DNA of 64,000 bases from Millisia brevis NBRC 105863. Lineage in GTDB: Bacteria; Actinomycetota; Actinomycetes; Mycobacteriales; Mycobacteriaceae. The stretch is from contig NZ_BCRN01000005.1 of NCBI RefSeq assembly GCF_001552615.1, positions 1 through 64,000 of the forward strand, given 5' to 3'. A model generated the notes under the pieces. The model had not been told where the DNA came from and did not search any database. It was given only the letters and a program-made list of their open reading frames with translations. Shown here in pieces: positions 38,368 to 46,678 of this stretch. The translations under genes and the position numbers were made by a program. Numbering within the stretch: the stretch's first letter is position 1; each line of letters begins with the position of its first letter.

Positions 38368-38631
38368 GTGGAGCTACCACCGGACGAGATGCGCGCGATC
38401 ATCCTGCGCATGAAGCGCGCCAAGGGGCATCTGGGCCGCGTCATCACCATGCTCGAGGAGGGTTCCGACTGCGAGGATGTGCTCACCCAGCTCGCGGCGG
38501 TCAACAAGGCGCTCAGCCGCAGCGGGTACGCCATCGTCGCGACCGGCCTGCAGCATTGCCTGGCCGACGGGGAGAGCGCGGACGGGCCGGACGTCGCCAA
38601 GCTGGAGAAGCTGTTTCTCGCCCTGGCCTGA
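38368..38631 (+). CDS. CsoR/CstR-family regulator
   Basis: The 87-residue all-helical protein belongs to the DUF156 family (RMKRAKGHLGRVITMLEEG at the start). C35 and C64 occupy the two conserved cysteine positions. The copper-ligand His of CsoR, four residues before the second Cys, is Gly60 here. Copper sensing by the CsoR mechanism is therefore unlikely; a CstR-like persulfide sensor or another thiol sensor fits better. It probably represses itself and the divergent AhpD-like gene through the two G-tract palindromes. A GAGAGGA site precedes the GTG. Confidence 0.88.
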   Translation: MELPPDEMRAIILRMKRAKGHLGRVITMLEEGSDCEDVLTQLAAVNKALSRSGYAIVATGLQHCLADGESADGPDVAKLEKLFLALA

Positions 38632-38653
38632 GTCGGCCGGCACAATCGAGACA

Positions 38654-39886
38654 GTGCAGTCTCTGTCCAAGGGTGCCAACGCACCGCTCCCCGCCGGGCC
38701 GGTGACCGTGCGGGTCGCCTCGGGTGCGGCGATCGATGTCTCCGCCCTGCTCCTGACCGCCGACCGTCGCGTGCGCGGCGATGCCGACTTCGTCTTCTAC
38801 AACCAGCCGACCGCCGTCGGTGTGACCTACCGGCCGGACGGCGTCGACATCGACCCGGCCCGCATCGAGTCGGCCATCGACGTCGTGGTCGTCACGGCAA
38901 GCCTGGACGGCTCGGGGCCGAAGACCTTCGGGGCGGCGGGATCGCTGCGCGTCGACATCGCCGTCGGCGGCGCCCCGACGGCGAGCTTCGTGCCGACCGG
39001 CCTCGGCCCGGAGACCGCCCTGCTCTGCGTCGAGATCTACCGTCGCGCGGGCAGTTGGAAGGTCCGTGCCGTCGGCCAGGGGTACGCCAACGGGCTGGCC
39101 GGCATCGCCACCGACTTCGGTATCACCGTCGACGATGCCCCGGCCGCGGCGACGCCAGCCCACCGGGCACCCGCCGCCACGCCGCCTCCGCGGTCGAACT
39201 CCGCCCGGTCATCCCGTGGGCTGACGCCGCCTTCGTCCTATCCGGCGCCCCCGACCCCGGCACCCACACCGCCCCCTTCTCCGACCGCGGCACCGCGGAT
39301 CAACCTCGACAAGGGCCGCGTCTCGCTGGCCAAGCGGCAGACGGTCTCGCTGGTCAAGTCGGGTGCGCCGGCGCTGCGCAGGGTGGCGATGGGACTCGGC
39401 TGGGACCCGGCGGTCGGCGGGAAGGACATCGATCTGGACGCCTCCGCGATCGTCATCGGCCCGTCCGGCAACAAGGTCGAGTCGGTCTGGTTCATGAGCA
39501 AGAGCGCCTACAACTTCGCCATCCAGCATTCCGGCGACAATCTGACCGGCGCCGGCGAGGGCGACGACGAGACGATCGAGGTCGACCTCGGCGCCCTGCC
39601 GCCCGAGGCCGCGACGATCGTGTTCACCGTCAACTCCTTTCGGGGACAGAAGTTCACCGAGGTGCGCCGCGCCTATTGTCGGCTGATCGACCGGGACACC
39701 GGCCAGGAACTCGTGCGCTTCGACCTCACCGACTCCAAGCCCTCGACCGGCGTGATCATGTCGGTCCTGCGCCGGGTGGCCGACGGCACCTGGGAGATGA
39801 TCGGCATCGGGGACTTCCACGACGGCAAGACCGCCCGCGCGATGTACAAGCCCGCCGAGCAGTTGGTCCGCGGATTGGGGCGCTGA
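38654..39886 (+). CDS. Double-TerD tellurium-resistance/stress protein
   Basis: This 410-residue cytoplasmic protein has two TerD-type domains. The N-terminal one (1-~165) begins LSKGANAPLPAGPVTVRVASG and looks degenerate in its calcium loops. The C-terminal one (~215-410) has the full pattern GLGWDP, GGKDIDLDASAIV, ESVWFMSKS and HSGDNLTGAGEGDDETIEVDLGALP. A Pro/Ala/Ser-rich linker of about 50 residues separates them. TerD proteins bind calcium and appear in stress and envelope-linked complexes. GTG 38654 starts right at the domain; CACAAT seven nt before it may be a -10 of a leaderless message. It follows the csoR-like gene by 22 bp. Confidence 0.88.
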   Translation: MQSLSKGANAPLPAGPVTVRVASGAAIDVSALLLTADRRVRGDADFVFYNQPTAVGVTYRPDGVDIDPARIESAIDVVVVTASLDGSGPKTFGAAGSLRVDIAVGGAPTASFVPTGLGPETALLCVEIYRRAGSWKVRAVGQGYANGLAGIATDFGITVDDAPAAATPAHRAPAATPPPRSNSARSSRGLTPPSSYPAPPTPAPTPPPSPTAAPRINLDKGRVSLAKRQTVSLVKSGAPALRRVAMGLGWDPAVGGKDIDLDASAIVIGPSGNKVESVWFMSKSAYNFAIQHSGDNLTGAGEGDDETIEVDLGALPPEAATIVFTVNSFRGQKFTEVRRAYCRLIDRDTGQELVRFDLTDSKPSTGVIMSVLRRVADGTWEMIGIGDFHDGKTARAMYKPAEQLVRGLGR

Positions 39887-39937
39887 GCAGGGACGATCAG
39901 CCGTCGCGACCCTCTCACCGCGAACCTGAACGCGAGT

Positions 39938-39956
39938 TCAGCGAATCCTCAGCGAA
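39938..39956. promoter_or_regulatory. Direct repeat TCAGCGAA with 11-bp period before the COG4705-type gene
   Basis: Two identical octamers (39938-39945 and 39949-39956) lie one helical turn apart, 22 bp before the ATG. This is the usual form of an OmpR/PhoB-family binding site, and a histidine kinase and such a regulator are encoded in the same cluster. Confidence 0.5.
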
Positions 39957-39977
39957 GCCCCCATAGGTTTCCGCGGT

Positions 39978-41207
39978 ATGACCAACTCTTTGACATCCGA
40001 GACCGCGACGGCCCCACCCGTCGCGCTCAACAAGGTCCCGGAGATCACCGTCTGGTTCTGGGTGATCAAGATCTTGTGCACCACCGTGGGAGAGAGCTTC
40101 GCCGACTGGATCAACGTCACCCTCGGGGTGGGACTGGTGCCGACCGCCCTGGTCTTCACCGTCGTGCTGGTGGTGGTCCTGGTGTGGCAGGTGAGCCGGG
40201 AGCGCTACGAGCCGTTCTCCTACTGGTTGACCGTGGTGGTCCTCAGCGTGACCGGCACCCTGTACACCGACATCCTCACCGACACCTTCGGGGTGCCACT
40301 GGCGGTCAGCACCACGGTCTTCGCGGCGGTCCTCGCCGTCGTCTTCGGCATCTGGTACTCGCGCGAGCGAACTCTGTCGATCCACGGCATCGTGACGCTG
40401 CCTCGCGAATTGTTCTACTGGTTGGCCATTTTGGTGACGTTCGCGCTGGGCACCGCGGTTGGTGACTGGACGCTCGAACTCACCGGTTGGGGCCCGGGCA
40501 CGGCGGTGCTGCTGCCGGCGGCGCTGATCGTCGCGATCGGCCTCGGATGGCGGTTCGGCGCGAACGCCGTCCTGTCGTTCTGGTTGGCCTACATCCTGAC
40601 CCGCCCGCTGGGCGCCAATCTCGGTGACTGGCTGGGCTTCCCGACCGACCAGCAGGGCCTGGGCCTCGGGGTGGCCGCCACCAGCGTCATCTTCCTGCTC
40701 GCGATCCTCGCCACCGTCGTCTTCCTGACGATCACCCGTGCCGATGTCATCGAGCGCAGCCCGTCGCGCACCGCCCGCCCGCAACGCGAACGGGTCATGT
40801 ACGGCTACCTCGCCGCGGTCGCCCTCGCCGCCGCGTCGATCCTGGGGTGGGCCCACGCCCAACCACATGCCTCCGCATCCGCCGAGGGCCCGGCGGCGAT
40901 CGTCCCGATCGGGGCCGGTCAGGCGTCGGAGTACTTCCCGCCGTCGGACGTCGAGAACCTGCGCGGTATCGCCGACGAGACTCTCGCCGCGGTCCGATCC
41001 GATGACCGGGCGGGCTCCCTCAGTGGGGCCAAGGCTCTCGAAACTGCTTGGGACGACGCACAACCGACCCTGGAGGCCTTGGACCGCGCCACCTGGACGG
41101 CCATCGACGGGCGCATCGACGCGGTGCTGACCGCGATCCGTTCGAACAATCCGACGACCGATGCGCAGACCTCCGCGCTCGACACCCTGCTGGAGGCGCT
41201 GACATGA
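39978..41207 (+). CDS. COG4705-type repeat membrane protein with C-terminal soluble domain
   Basis: This 409-residue protein has about eight membrane helices arranged as four copies of a two-helix unit. Units contain similar turns such as VPEITVWFWVIKILCTTVGESFADWI, where the WxxK...TxGE/D...D pattern recurs. That is the mark of the membrane-anchored COG4705 family. One more helix near 270-290 is followed by a soluble, probably extracytoplasmic, tail of about 110 residues. It is coupled to the PAP2 gene by an ATGA overlap. A direct repeat upstream suggests control by the nearby two-component system. Function is unknown. Confidence 0.8.
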   Translation: MTNSLTSETATAPPVALNKVPEITVWFWVIKILCTTVGESFADWINVTLGVGLVPTALVFTVVLVVVLVWQVSRERYEPFSYWLTVVVLSVTGTLYTDILTDTFGVPLAVSTTVFAAVLAVVFGIWYSRERTLSIHGIVTLPRELFYWLAILVTFALGTAVGDWTLELTGWGPGTAVLLPAALIVAIGLGWRFGANAVLSFWLAYILTRPLGANLGDWLGFPTDQQGLGLGVAATSVIFLLAILATVVFLTITRADVIERSPSRTARPQRERVMYGYLAAVALAAASILGWAHAQPHASASAEGPAAIVPIGAGQASEYFPPSDVENLRGIADETLAAVRSDDRAGSLSGAKALETAWDDAQPTLEALDRATWTAIDGRIDAVLTAIRSNNPTTDAQTSALDTLLEALT

Positions 41208-41917
41208 CCACCCCGTCCATCCGCCGGACGACCACGATCGCCGAGACGGTCGGCGCGGTCACCGCGACCCTCTTTGTCGTCCTCGGGCTCATCTCCCACC
41301 ACGCCCGGGCGGGTACGGCCTTCGACCACACCGTGCTGACCGATCTGATCGCCCACCGCACACCGGCACTGACCACCGTGGCGACCGCCATCACCACGGT
41401 CTTCGACCCGATGGGCACCCTGCTGCTCGCCCTGGCGAGCGCGATCGCGCTGTGGATATGGCTGCGCTCGGTGCAGTCCGCGCTGCTGGTGCCCGCCACC
41501 CTGGTGGTGGCCACGACGATCAGCACCTTCACCAAGCACCTGGTCGGGGCCCATCGGCCGCCCGCCGCGGTGCAGTTGATCACCGAGACGGATCCGTCGT
41601 TCCCGTCCGGCCACGTCACCGGGACGGTCGCCCTCTTCGGCGCGGTCGCGGTGGTGGTCGGCTACCACCGCGGGCGGCTGACCCGCATCGTGCTGATCGC
41701 GGTGACCGTGATCGCCGGTGTGACGGTCGCGGCCACCCGGTTGTATCTCGGCGTGCACTGGACCACCGATGTCCTCGGCGGCGGCGCGCTCGCCACCACG
41801 GTGGTCATGATCGCTCTGATCGCCTATCTGCGCGCCTTCGGACCGCCGACCGCGCCCTACGACGACGCTCCGACGACGGTCCTCGCGGCGCAGTCGACCC
41901 TCCGACCGCACCCCTGA
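41204..41917 (+). CDS. PAP2-family membrane phosphatase
   Basis: The 237-residue protein has about six helices and the complete PAP2 catalytic set: KHLVGAHRPP (motif 1), PSGHVTG (motif 2, catalytic His) and TRLYLGVHWTTDVLGG (motif 3 with the nucleophilic His). Members dephosphorylate polyprenyl diphosphates or lipid phosphates on the outer face of the membrane. Its start overlaps the stop of the COG4705-type gene (ATGA), so the two are made together. Recycling of a polyprenyl carrier is plausible but not shown. Confidence 0.92.
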   Translation: MTTPSIRRTTTIAETVGAVTATLFVVLGLISHHARAGTAFDHTVLTDLIAHRTPALTTVATAITTVFDPMGTLLLALASAIALWIWLRSVQSALLVPATLVVATTISTFTKHLVGAHRPPAAVQLITETDPSFPSGHVTGTVALFGAVAVVVGYHRGRLTRIVLIAVTVIAGVTVAATRLYLGVHWTTDVLGGGALATTVVMIALIAYLRAFGPPTAPYDDAPTTVLAAQSTLRPHP

Positions 41918-42042
41918 GCGCCGGGCCGCGGCGGGACCCGAGCGACAACCAGCCGAGGGCCGCCGAAGGTCCCGCCGAGCGGATGCCGCCTGCTGCACAC
42001 TGGGAGCCGATACGTTCTCGGCCGGCCTCGTCACGTCAGGAG

Positions 42043-43515
42043 ATGCGCGCAGGTGCCCCTCACCTCACCGCCGCCGACGGGCGGCCGGTGGTGACGGCCG
42101 CACCCGCCGGGAGACTGTCGCTGCTCGGGCGAGCGGCGCACTGGTCGGTGCGGGTGCGCTCGACGGTGGCGGCGACCATCGTGGTGACCCTCGGGACCGC
42201 GATCGCGGTGTCCGGACTGCTGCTGGTGCTCTACCAGACCCTGGAGGGGTCGACCCGTACCGCCGCCGAGACGCGGGTGGGCCAGTTGGTCGGGGAGTTG
42301 GCCGCCGACGGGATCGGCCGACCCGACCCGGGCCTGCTGGGTACCGACGGGCAGATCGGTGTCGTGCAGATCGTCGATGCGACCGGCGCGGTTCGGGTCG
42401 GCTCGACCGGCGCGCCGACGACCCCGCTGACCACCGACGTGGTGCCGTTCGGGCGGACCGTCACGATCGGCCGGGTCCAGTCCCGCGAGGACGACGGCGA
42501 CTACTGGTTGCTCGGCGAGGCGGTCGACACCCCGTCCGGACCGCTGACCGTGCTGGTCGGTGGTGATCGCGAACCGGTCGAGGCGACGGTGCGGACCGTG
42601 GGCGCGCTGCTGGCGGTCAGCGGTCCGCTGATCGTCGCATTCGTGGCGTGGGCGACGTATCTGCTGGTGGGACGAGCGCTGCGGCCGGTCGAGGAGATCC
42701 GGGCGCGGGTCGACGCGATCTCGACCGAGCAACTCGACGAACGCGTACCCGTCCCGCCGACCGGCGACGAGATCGCCCATCTCGCGCAGACGATGAATCA
42801 GATGTTGGCCCGCCTGCAGGCCGGGCATGCCGCGCAGCGCCGGTTCATCTCCGACGCCTCCCACGAGCTGCGCAGCCCGTTGTCGGCGCTGACCGCCGCG
42901 CTGGACATGGTGCACACCCATCCGGATCTGCTCGGCATCGAGTTGGTCGACGAATCGCTGATCCCGGAGACCCACCGCATGCGCGAGTTGGTCGACGACC
43001 TGCTGCTGCTGGCCCGTGCCGACGAACACCGGCTCAGCGTCGGCACCGACAGCGTCGACCTCGACGAGATCCTCGCCGCCGAGAAGGCCCGCCTGCGCGG
43101 CCATCCGACCCTCGCGGTGCGGGGCCGTATCGGCGCGGTCCGGGTGACCGGCGATACCGGCCAGATCTCCCGGCTGGTGCGCAACCTGGTCGACAACGCG
43201 GTTCGCCACGCCCACTCCGCGGTGGAGTTGGAATGTGAACGCGACGGCGATCTCGCGGTGATCCGGGTGTCCGACGACGGCCCCGGCGTCCCGGCCGACC
43301 AGCGCGAACGGGTCTTCACCCGGTTCGTGCGCCTCGACGCCGCCCGCAGCCGGGATGCCGGTGGCAGCGGGCTGGGTCTGGCGATCGTCGCCGAGATCGT
43401 CGCCGCCCATCACGGCGCCGTGCGCATCGACGATCGGCCCGGCGGCGGGGCCCGCTTCACGGTGACCCTGGCCGCCGATACCGACAGCTATGCACCGGCC
43501 GAGGACCTGTCCTAG
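42043..43515 (+). CDS. Sensor histidine kinase
   Basis: The 490-residue membrane kinase has TM1 near 45-65, an extracytoplasmic sensor of about 130 residues, TM2 near 195-215 and a HAMP domain (GRALRPVEEIRARVDAIS). The HisKA box is FISDASHELRSPLSALTAAL, and the ATP domain has N box RNLVDNAVRHAH, G1 DDGPGVP and G2 GSGLGLAIV. ATG 42043 has AGGAG almost touching it; GTG codons around 42088 are possible alternatives. No response regulator follows directly. An OmpR-type regulator gene of opposite orientation lies beyond the next gene and is the likely partner. Confidence 0.92.
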   Translation: MRAGAPHLTAADGRPVVTAAPAGRLSLLGRAAHWSVRVRSTVAATIVVTLGTAIAVSGLLLVLYQTLEGSTRTAAETRVGQLVGELAADGIGRPDPGLLGTDGQIGVVQIVDATGAVRVGSTGAPTTPLTTDVVPFGRTVTIGRVQSREDDGDYWLLGEAVDTPSGPLTVLVGGDREPVEATVRTVGALLAVSGPLIVAFVAWATYLLVGRALRPVEEIRARVDAISTEQLDERVPVPPTGDEIAHLAQTMNQMLARLQAGHAAQRRFISDASHELRSPLSALTAALDMVHTHPDLLGIELVDESLIPETHRMRELVDDLLLLARADEHRLSVGTDSVDLDEILAAEKARLRGHPTLAVRGRIGAVRVTGDTGQISRLVRNLVDNAVRHAHSAVELECERDGDLAVIRVSDDGPGVPADQRERVFTRFVRLDAARSRDAGGSGLGLAIVAEIVAAHHGAVRIDDRPGGGARFTVTLAADTDSYAPAEDLS

Positions 43516-43672
43516 CGACCTGCGAGGGTGGTTCTGGTAGTACCGGGTTGAACCGGATCTCCCGAACGCGCCCCGATCGGCGTGTGCTGGAGACTGTCCA
43601 CGGCGGGCAGCGGGCCACCCGCGACCGGCGGCCGTCCGCGGACCGATCGATATCCGAAAGGACCGCAGCAGC

Positions 43673-44932
43673 GTGACCGCCACCGATCCCACCACCCAAC
43701 CGTCGACCGCTCCATGCCCGGAGAACCCCGACACCCGGCAGGCGGAACCGACCCCGACGCGGGGTCGAGCGGCGACATTTGCGGTGGTCTCCGCCGCGCT
43801 CGTGCTCGTCTTCGTGTCGTCGGGGACCCCGATCCCGCTCTACAACATCTATCGCACCGAGGACGGGATCGACAGTGCGGCGTTGGCGATCACCACGGTC
43901 ACCTATCTGAGCGTCACCGCCCTGTCGCTATTGCTGCTCGGGCGGCTGTCCAACCATCTGGGCCGCAAGCCGGTCGCGATCGGCGCGCTGCTCGCGTCGG
44001 CGGCCGGCTGCCTGCTGTTGACGCAGGTGGACTCGCTGCCGGTCCTGCTCTCCGGCCGGGCCCTGCAGGGCATCGCCTGCGGGATCGCGGCGTCGAGTAT
44101 CGGCTCGTACGTCGTCGATGTCGCGCCCCGCCGACCGGCGTGGTTGGGGCCGCTGGTCGTCACCGCCGCTCCGACCTTCGGGATCCCGCTCGGAGCCTTG
44201 GTCTCCGGGATTCTAATCGTGCACGCTCCCGCGCCGCGGACCTTCGGCTACGTGCTGATCGCGGGCATCCTCGTCGTGGTGGCGATCCTGCTGCTCTTCG
44301 CCCCCGAGACCGTCACCCGCACGCCGGGCGCGCTGCGGGCGTTGCGGCCGCGGGTCCAACTGCCGACCGGCACCGATCGGCTCGCGGTGATCGCCGTGGT
44401 GGTCGCGGTATTCCTGGCGACGTGGTCCTACTCCGGGATGTACCAGGCCTTCGCCCCGTCGTTGACCGCCGATCACCTGGGCACCTCCAGCCCGATCGTG
44501 ATCGCCTTGGTGTTCTCCTCGATCGTGATCCTCAGCCCCGTGGGCGGCTCCATCAGCGGTCGGCTGACCCCGAAGGCCGCGATCCGCGCCGGCCTCCTGC
44601 CGTTCCTGGTTGCGGTGATCGTCGCGGTGGCGGCGCTGTACGCGGGGTCGATCGTCGCCTTCCTCGGTGCGAGCCTGGCCGCGAGCCTCGCCCTCGGCGC
44701 CGCGACCACCGGGGCGATGCGACTGCTGCTCACCGGCGCGGCACCGAAGATGCGGGCGGGGCTGTTGTCGAGCGTCTACCTGGTCTCCTACGCCGGCGCC
44801 GCGCTCCCCGGACTCGTCGCCGGCGCCTTCGCCACATCCGTCGACCTGACCGATATCGCCGCCGGATACGCGGTCCTGGTGCTGGTCGCCACGGCGATCG
44901 CGATCATCGCCTCGCGCCGCCTCGAACGATAG
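43673..44932 (+). CDS. MFS transporter (12-TM, DHA1-like)
   Basis: The 419-residue protein has an N-terminal Pro/Thr-rich cytoplasmic tail of about 30 residues and 12 helices. The loop 2-3 motif is RLSNHLGRKPVAI and the TM5 region contains PTFGIPLGALVSG. It resembles sugar or drug exporters of the SetA/AraJ type. GTG 43673 has GAAAGG upstream. It is flanked by a kinase gene and a convergent response-regulator gene, so regulation by that pair is likely. Substrate unknown. Confidence 0.88.
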   Translation: MTATDPTTQPSTAPCPENPDTRQAEPTPTRGRAATFAVVSAALVLVFVSSGTPIPLYNIYRTEDGIDSAALAITTVTYLSVTALSLLLLGRLSNHLGRKPVAIGALLASAAGCLLLTQVDSLPVLLSGRALQGIACGIAASSIGSYVVDVAPRRPAWLGPLVVTAAPTFGIPLGALVSGILIVHAPAPRTFGYVLIAGILVVVAILLLFAPETVTRTPGALRALRPRVQLPTGTDRLAVIAVVVAVFLATWSYSGMYQAFAPSLTADHLGTSSPIVIALVFSSIVILSPVGGSISGRLTPKAAIRAGLLPFLVAVIVAVAALYAGSIVAFLGASLAASLALGAATTGAMRLLLTGAAPKMRAGLLSSVYLVSYAGAALPGLVAGAFATSVDLTDIAAGYAVLVLVATAIAIIASRRLER

Positions 44933-44958
44933 CGCCGACTCGGACGATCGCCGACCCG

Positions 44959-45636
44959 TCAGGAGCCGGCCGCGGACATCCGGTAGCCGGCGCCGCGGAC
45001 GGTGTGGATGGTGGTCGTGCCGAAGGGGACGTCGATCTTGCGGCGCAGGTAGCCGACGTAGACCTCGACGATATTGTCGTCGCCCTCGTAGTTGATGTCC
45101 CAGACCGATTGCAGGATCGCCTGCTTGGTCACGACGGTGCCGGCGTGCCGCATCAGGTACTCGAGGACCCCGTACTCGCGCGGGGTCAGTTCGACGTCGG
45201 CGCCGGCGCGGGTCACCCGATGGCGGGCCGGGTCGAGTTCGAGGTCGTCGACCCGCAGCACCACCGGCCGCTCCGGTGCTCCGCGGCGCAGCAGCGCCCG
45301 CAGCCGAGCGATCAGCACCACGAACGAGAACGGTTTGGTCAGGTAGTCGTCGGCGCCGAGATCGAAGGCGTCGGCCTGGTCGTACTCGCCGTCCTTGGCC
45401 GACAGCATCAGCACCGGCGTCCAGATCCGGGCGGCCCGCAGCTCGCGGACGATGTCGTAGCCGCTCATCGACGGCAGCATGATGTCCAGGATCAGCACGT
45501 CGTAGCCACCGCCGAGGGCCGCATCGAAGCCCGCGCGGCCGTCGCCGGCCACCTCGACCACGAAGCCCTCGGCCACCAGCCCGCGACGGATCACCTCGGC
45601 CAGCCGCGACTCGTCCTCGACGAGCAGAATGCGCAC
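44959..45636 (-). CDS. OmpR/PhoB-type response regulator
   Basis: The 225-residue regulator has a receiver domain with acidic pocket VEDES, phospho-acceptor D51 in LILDIMLP and the Lys in DYLTKPFS. A winged-helix domain follows with LTPREYGVLEYLMRH, RRKIDVPFG and TTIHTVRGAGYRM. GTG 45636 has GGAGGAGC upstream; a start at 45732 would add an unrelated tail. It is convergent with the MFS gene, and its likely kinase is encoded at 42043-43515. Confidence 0.92.
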   Translation of the reverse strand: MRILLVEDESRLAEVIRRGLVAEGFVVEVAGDGRAGFDAALGGGYDVLILDIMLPSMSGYDIVRELRAARIWTPVLMLSAKDGEYDQADAFDLGADDYLTKPFSFVVLIARLRALLRRGAPERPVVLRVDDLELDPARHRVTRAGADVELTPREYGVLEYLMRHAGTVVTKQAILQSVWDINYEGDDNIVEVYVGYLRRKIDVPFGTTTIHTVRGAGYRMSAAGS

Positions 45637-45714
45637 GTGCGCTCCTCCGGACGGCCTACGCGTGCGTCCAGTACAGCAGACGGCGATCACCCGGTTGTCG
45701 GCACGAACCTTCTT

Positions 45715-45728
45715 CAACCAATCGGTTG
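45715..45728. promoter_or_regulatory. CAACC-N4-GGTTG dyad, copy 1 (ArsR operator candidate)
   Basis: A perfect 5-4-5 inverted repeat lies 58-71 bp upstream of the arsR-type ATG. The identical arms recur 46 bp downstream. Confidence 0.5.
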
Positions 45729-45760
45729 ACAAGACATTCGGCCGCCACTACCGTTCTATT

Positions 45761-45774
45761 CAACCGAGAGGTTG
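45761..45774. promoter_or_regulatory. CAACC-N4-GGTTG dyad, copy 2 (ArsR operator candidate)
   Basis: This is the second copy of the dyad, 11 bp before the ATG at 45786 and touching the GAGGAG ribosome site. Binding here would block transcription or translation start of the arsR-SRPBCC pair. Confidence 0.55.
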
Positions 45775-45785
45775 AGGAGAATCGA

Positions 45786-46151
45786 ATGGCCGCCGACCCG
45801 CTGGACAGGATGTTTGCCGCACTGGCCGATCCGACCCGGCGCGACATCGTCGCCCGGCTCGCGGTCGGTGATGCGACGGTCGGCGAACTCGCGGAACCGT
45901 ACGACGTCAGCGTCCAGGCGATCTCCAAACACCTCAAGGTTCTCGAGGATTCCGGACTGGTCACCAAGACCAGGGACGCCCAGCGTCGTCCGGTGCACCT
46001 GGAAGCGGAGGTACTCGATCTGATGACCAAGTGGATCGAGCGTTATCGACGTCGAGCCGAGGAGCGGTACCAGCGTTTGGACGCCGTCCTCGCCGAACTC
46101 GACGCCCCCACCGAATCGAACGACCCCACCCGAAAAGGACAGGCATCATGA
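45786..46151 (+). CDS. ArsR-family (SdpR-like) repressor
   Basis: The 121-residue winged-helix protein reads DPLDRMFAALADPTRRDIVARLAVGDATVGELAEPYDVSVQAISKHLKVLEDSGLV, the standard ArsR DNA-binding domain. It has no metal-binding cysteines. It belongs to the group paired with SRPBCC/AHSA1 proteins, where the partner is coupled to it. GAGGAG lies 7 nt before the ATG. It probably autoregulates through the twin CAACC dyads. Confidence 0.92.
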   Translation: MAADPLDRMFAALADPTRRDIVARLAVGDATVGELAEPYDVSVQAISKHLKVLEDSGLVTKTRDAQRRPVHLEAEVLDLMTKWIERYRRRAEERYQRLDAVLAELDAPTESNDPTRKGQAS

Positions 46152-46639
46152 GCACCGACACCACGACCATCACCGAGGCCCGCATCGAGGCCGACCCGAA
46201 TCTGCCGCTCATCCGCATCACCCGCGACTTCAAGGCCTCGCCCGCCGCGCTGTTGCGCGCCCACGTCGACCCGGAACTGTTCGTCAAGTGGATCGGCCCG
46301 AACGGCCTGAACACCACGATCGACTACTGGGACGCGCGCGACGGCGGCTCCTTCCGGTACGTCGCCGGCGACGGCGACCAGCAGTACGGCTTCCGCGGCT
46401 GCTTCCATCGCATCTCCGACGACCGGATCGTGCAGACCTTCACCTGGGAAGGAATGCCGGACGGGGTCTCGCTGGAGACCCTGCGCGTCGAGGATCTGGG
46501 CAACGGCTATACCCGGCTGCACGCCCAGTCGCTGGTCGACAGCTTCGAGGACCGCGACGCGTGGCTGCGCTCCGGCATGGAGGTCGGCGTCAACGACGGC
46601 TACGCGAAGCTCGACACCCTGCTCGAAGCCGAGGCCTGA
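46148..46639 (+). CDS. SRPBCC/AHSA1-domain protein
   Basis: The 163-residue protein is a START-like hydrophobic-cavity domain: FKASPAALLRAHVDPELFVKWIGP near 30-53, GFRGCFHRISDDRIVQTFTWEGMP, then LRSGMEVGVNDGYAKLDTLL. Members bind small hydrophobic ligands. Its ATG overlaps the arsR stop (ATGA), the usual arsR-SRPBCC gene pair, so it may tune or respond with the repressor. The ligand is unknown. Confidence 0.92.
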   Translation: MSTDTTTITEARIEADPNLPLIRITRDFKASPAALLRAHVDPELFVKWIGPNGLNTTIDYWDARDGGSFRYVAGDGDQQYGFRGCFHRISDDRIVQTFTWEGMPDGVSLETLRVEDLGNGYTRLHAQSLVDSFEDRDAWLRSGMEVGVNDGYAKLDTLLEAEA

Positions 46640-46678
46640 TACCCGACCCCAGTACCCGATCCCACACCGGGGCTTCGG

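Noticed and set aside
44959-45636. Response regulator as partner of the MFS gene only, with the kinase an orphan
   Set aside because: The kinase and regulator are only about 1.4 kb apart and no other two-component gene is in the window, so treating them as a probable pair is simpler, though unproven.
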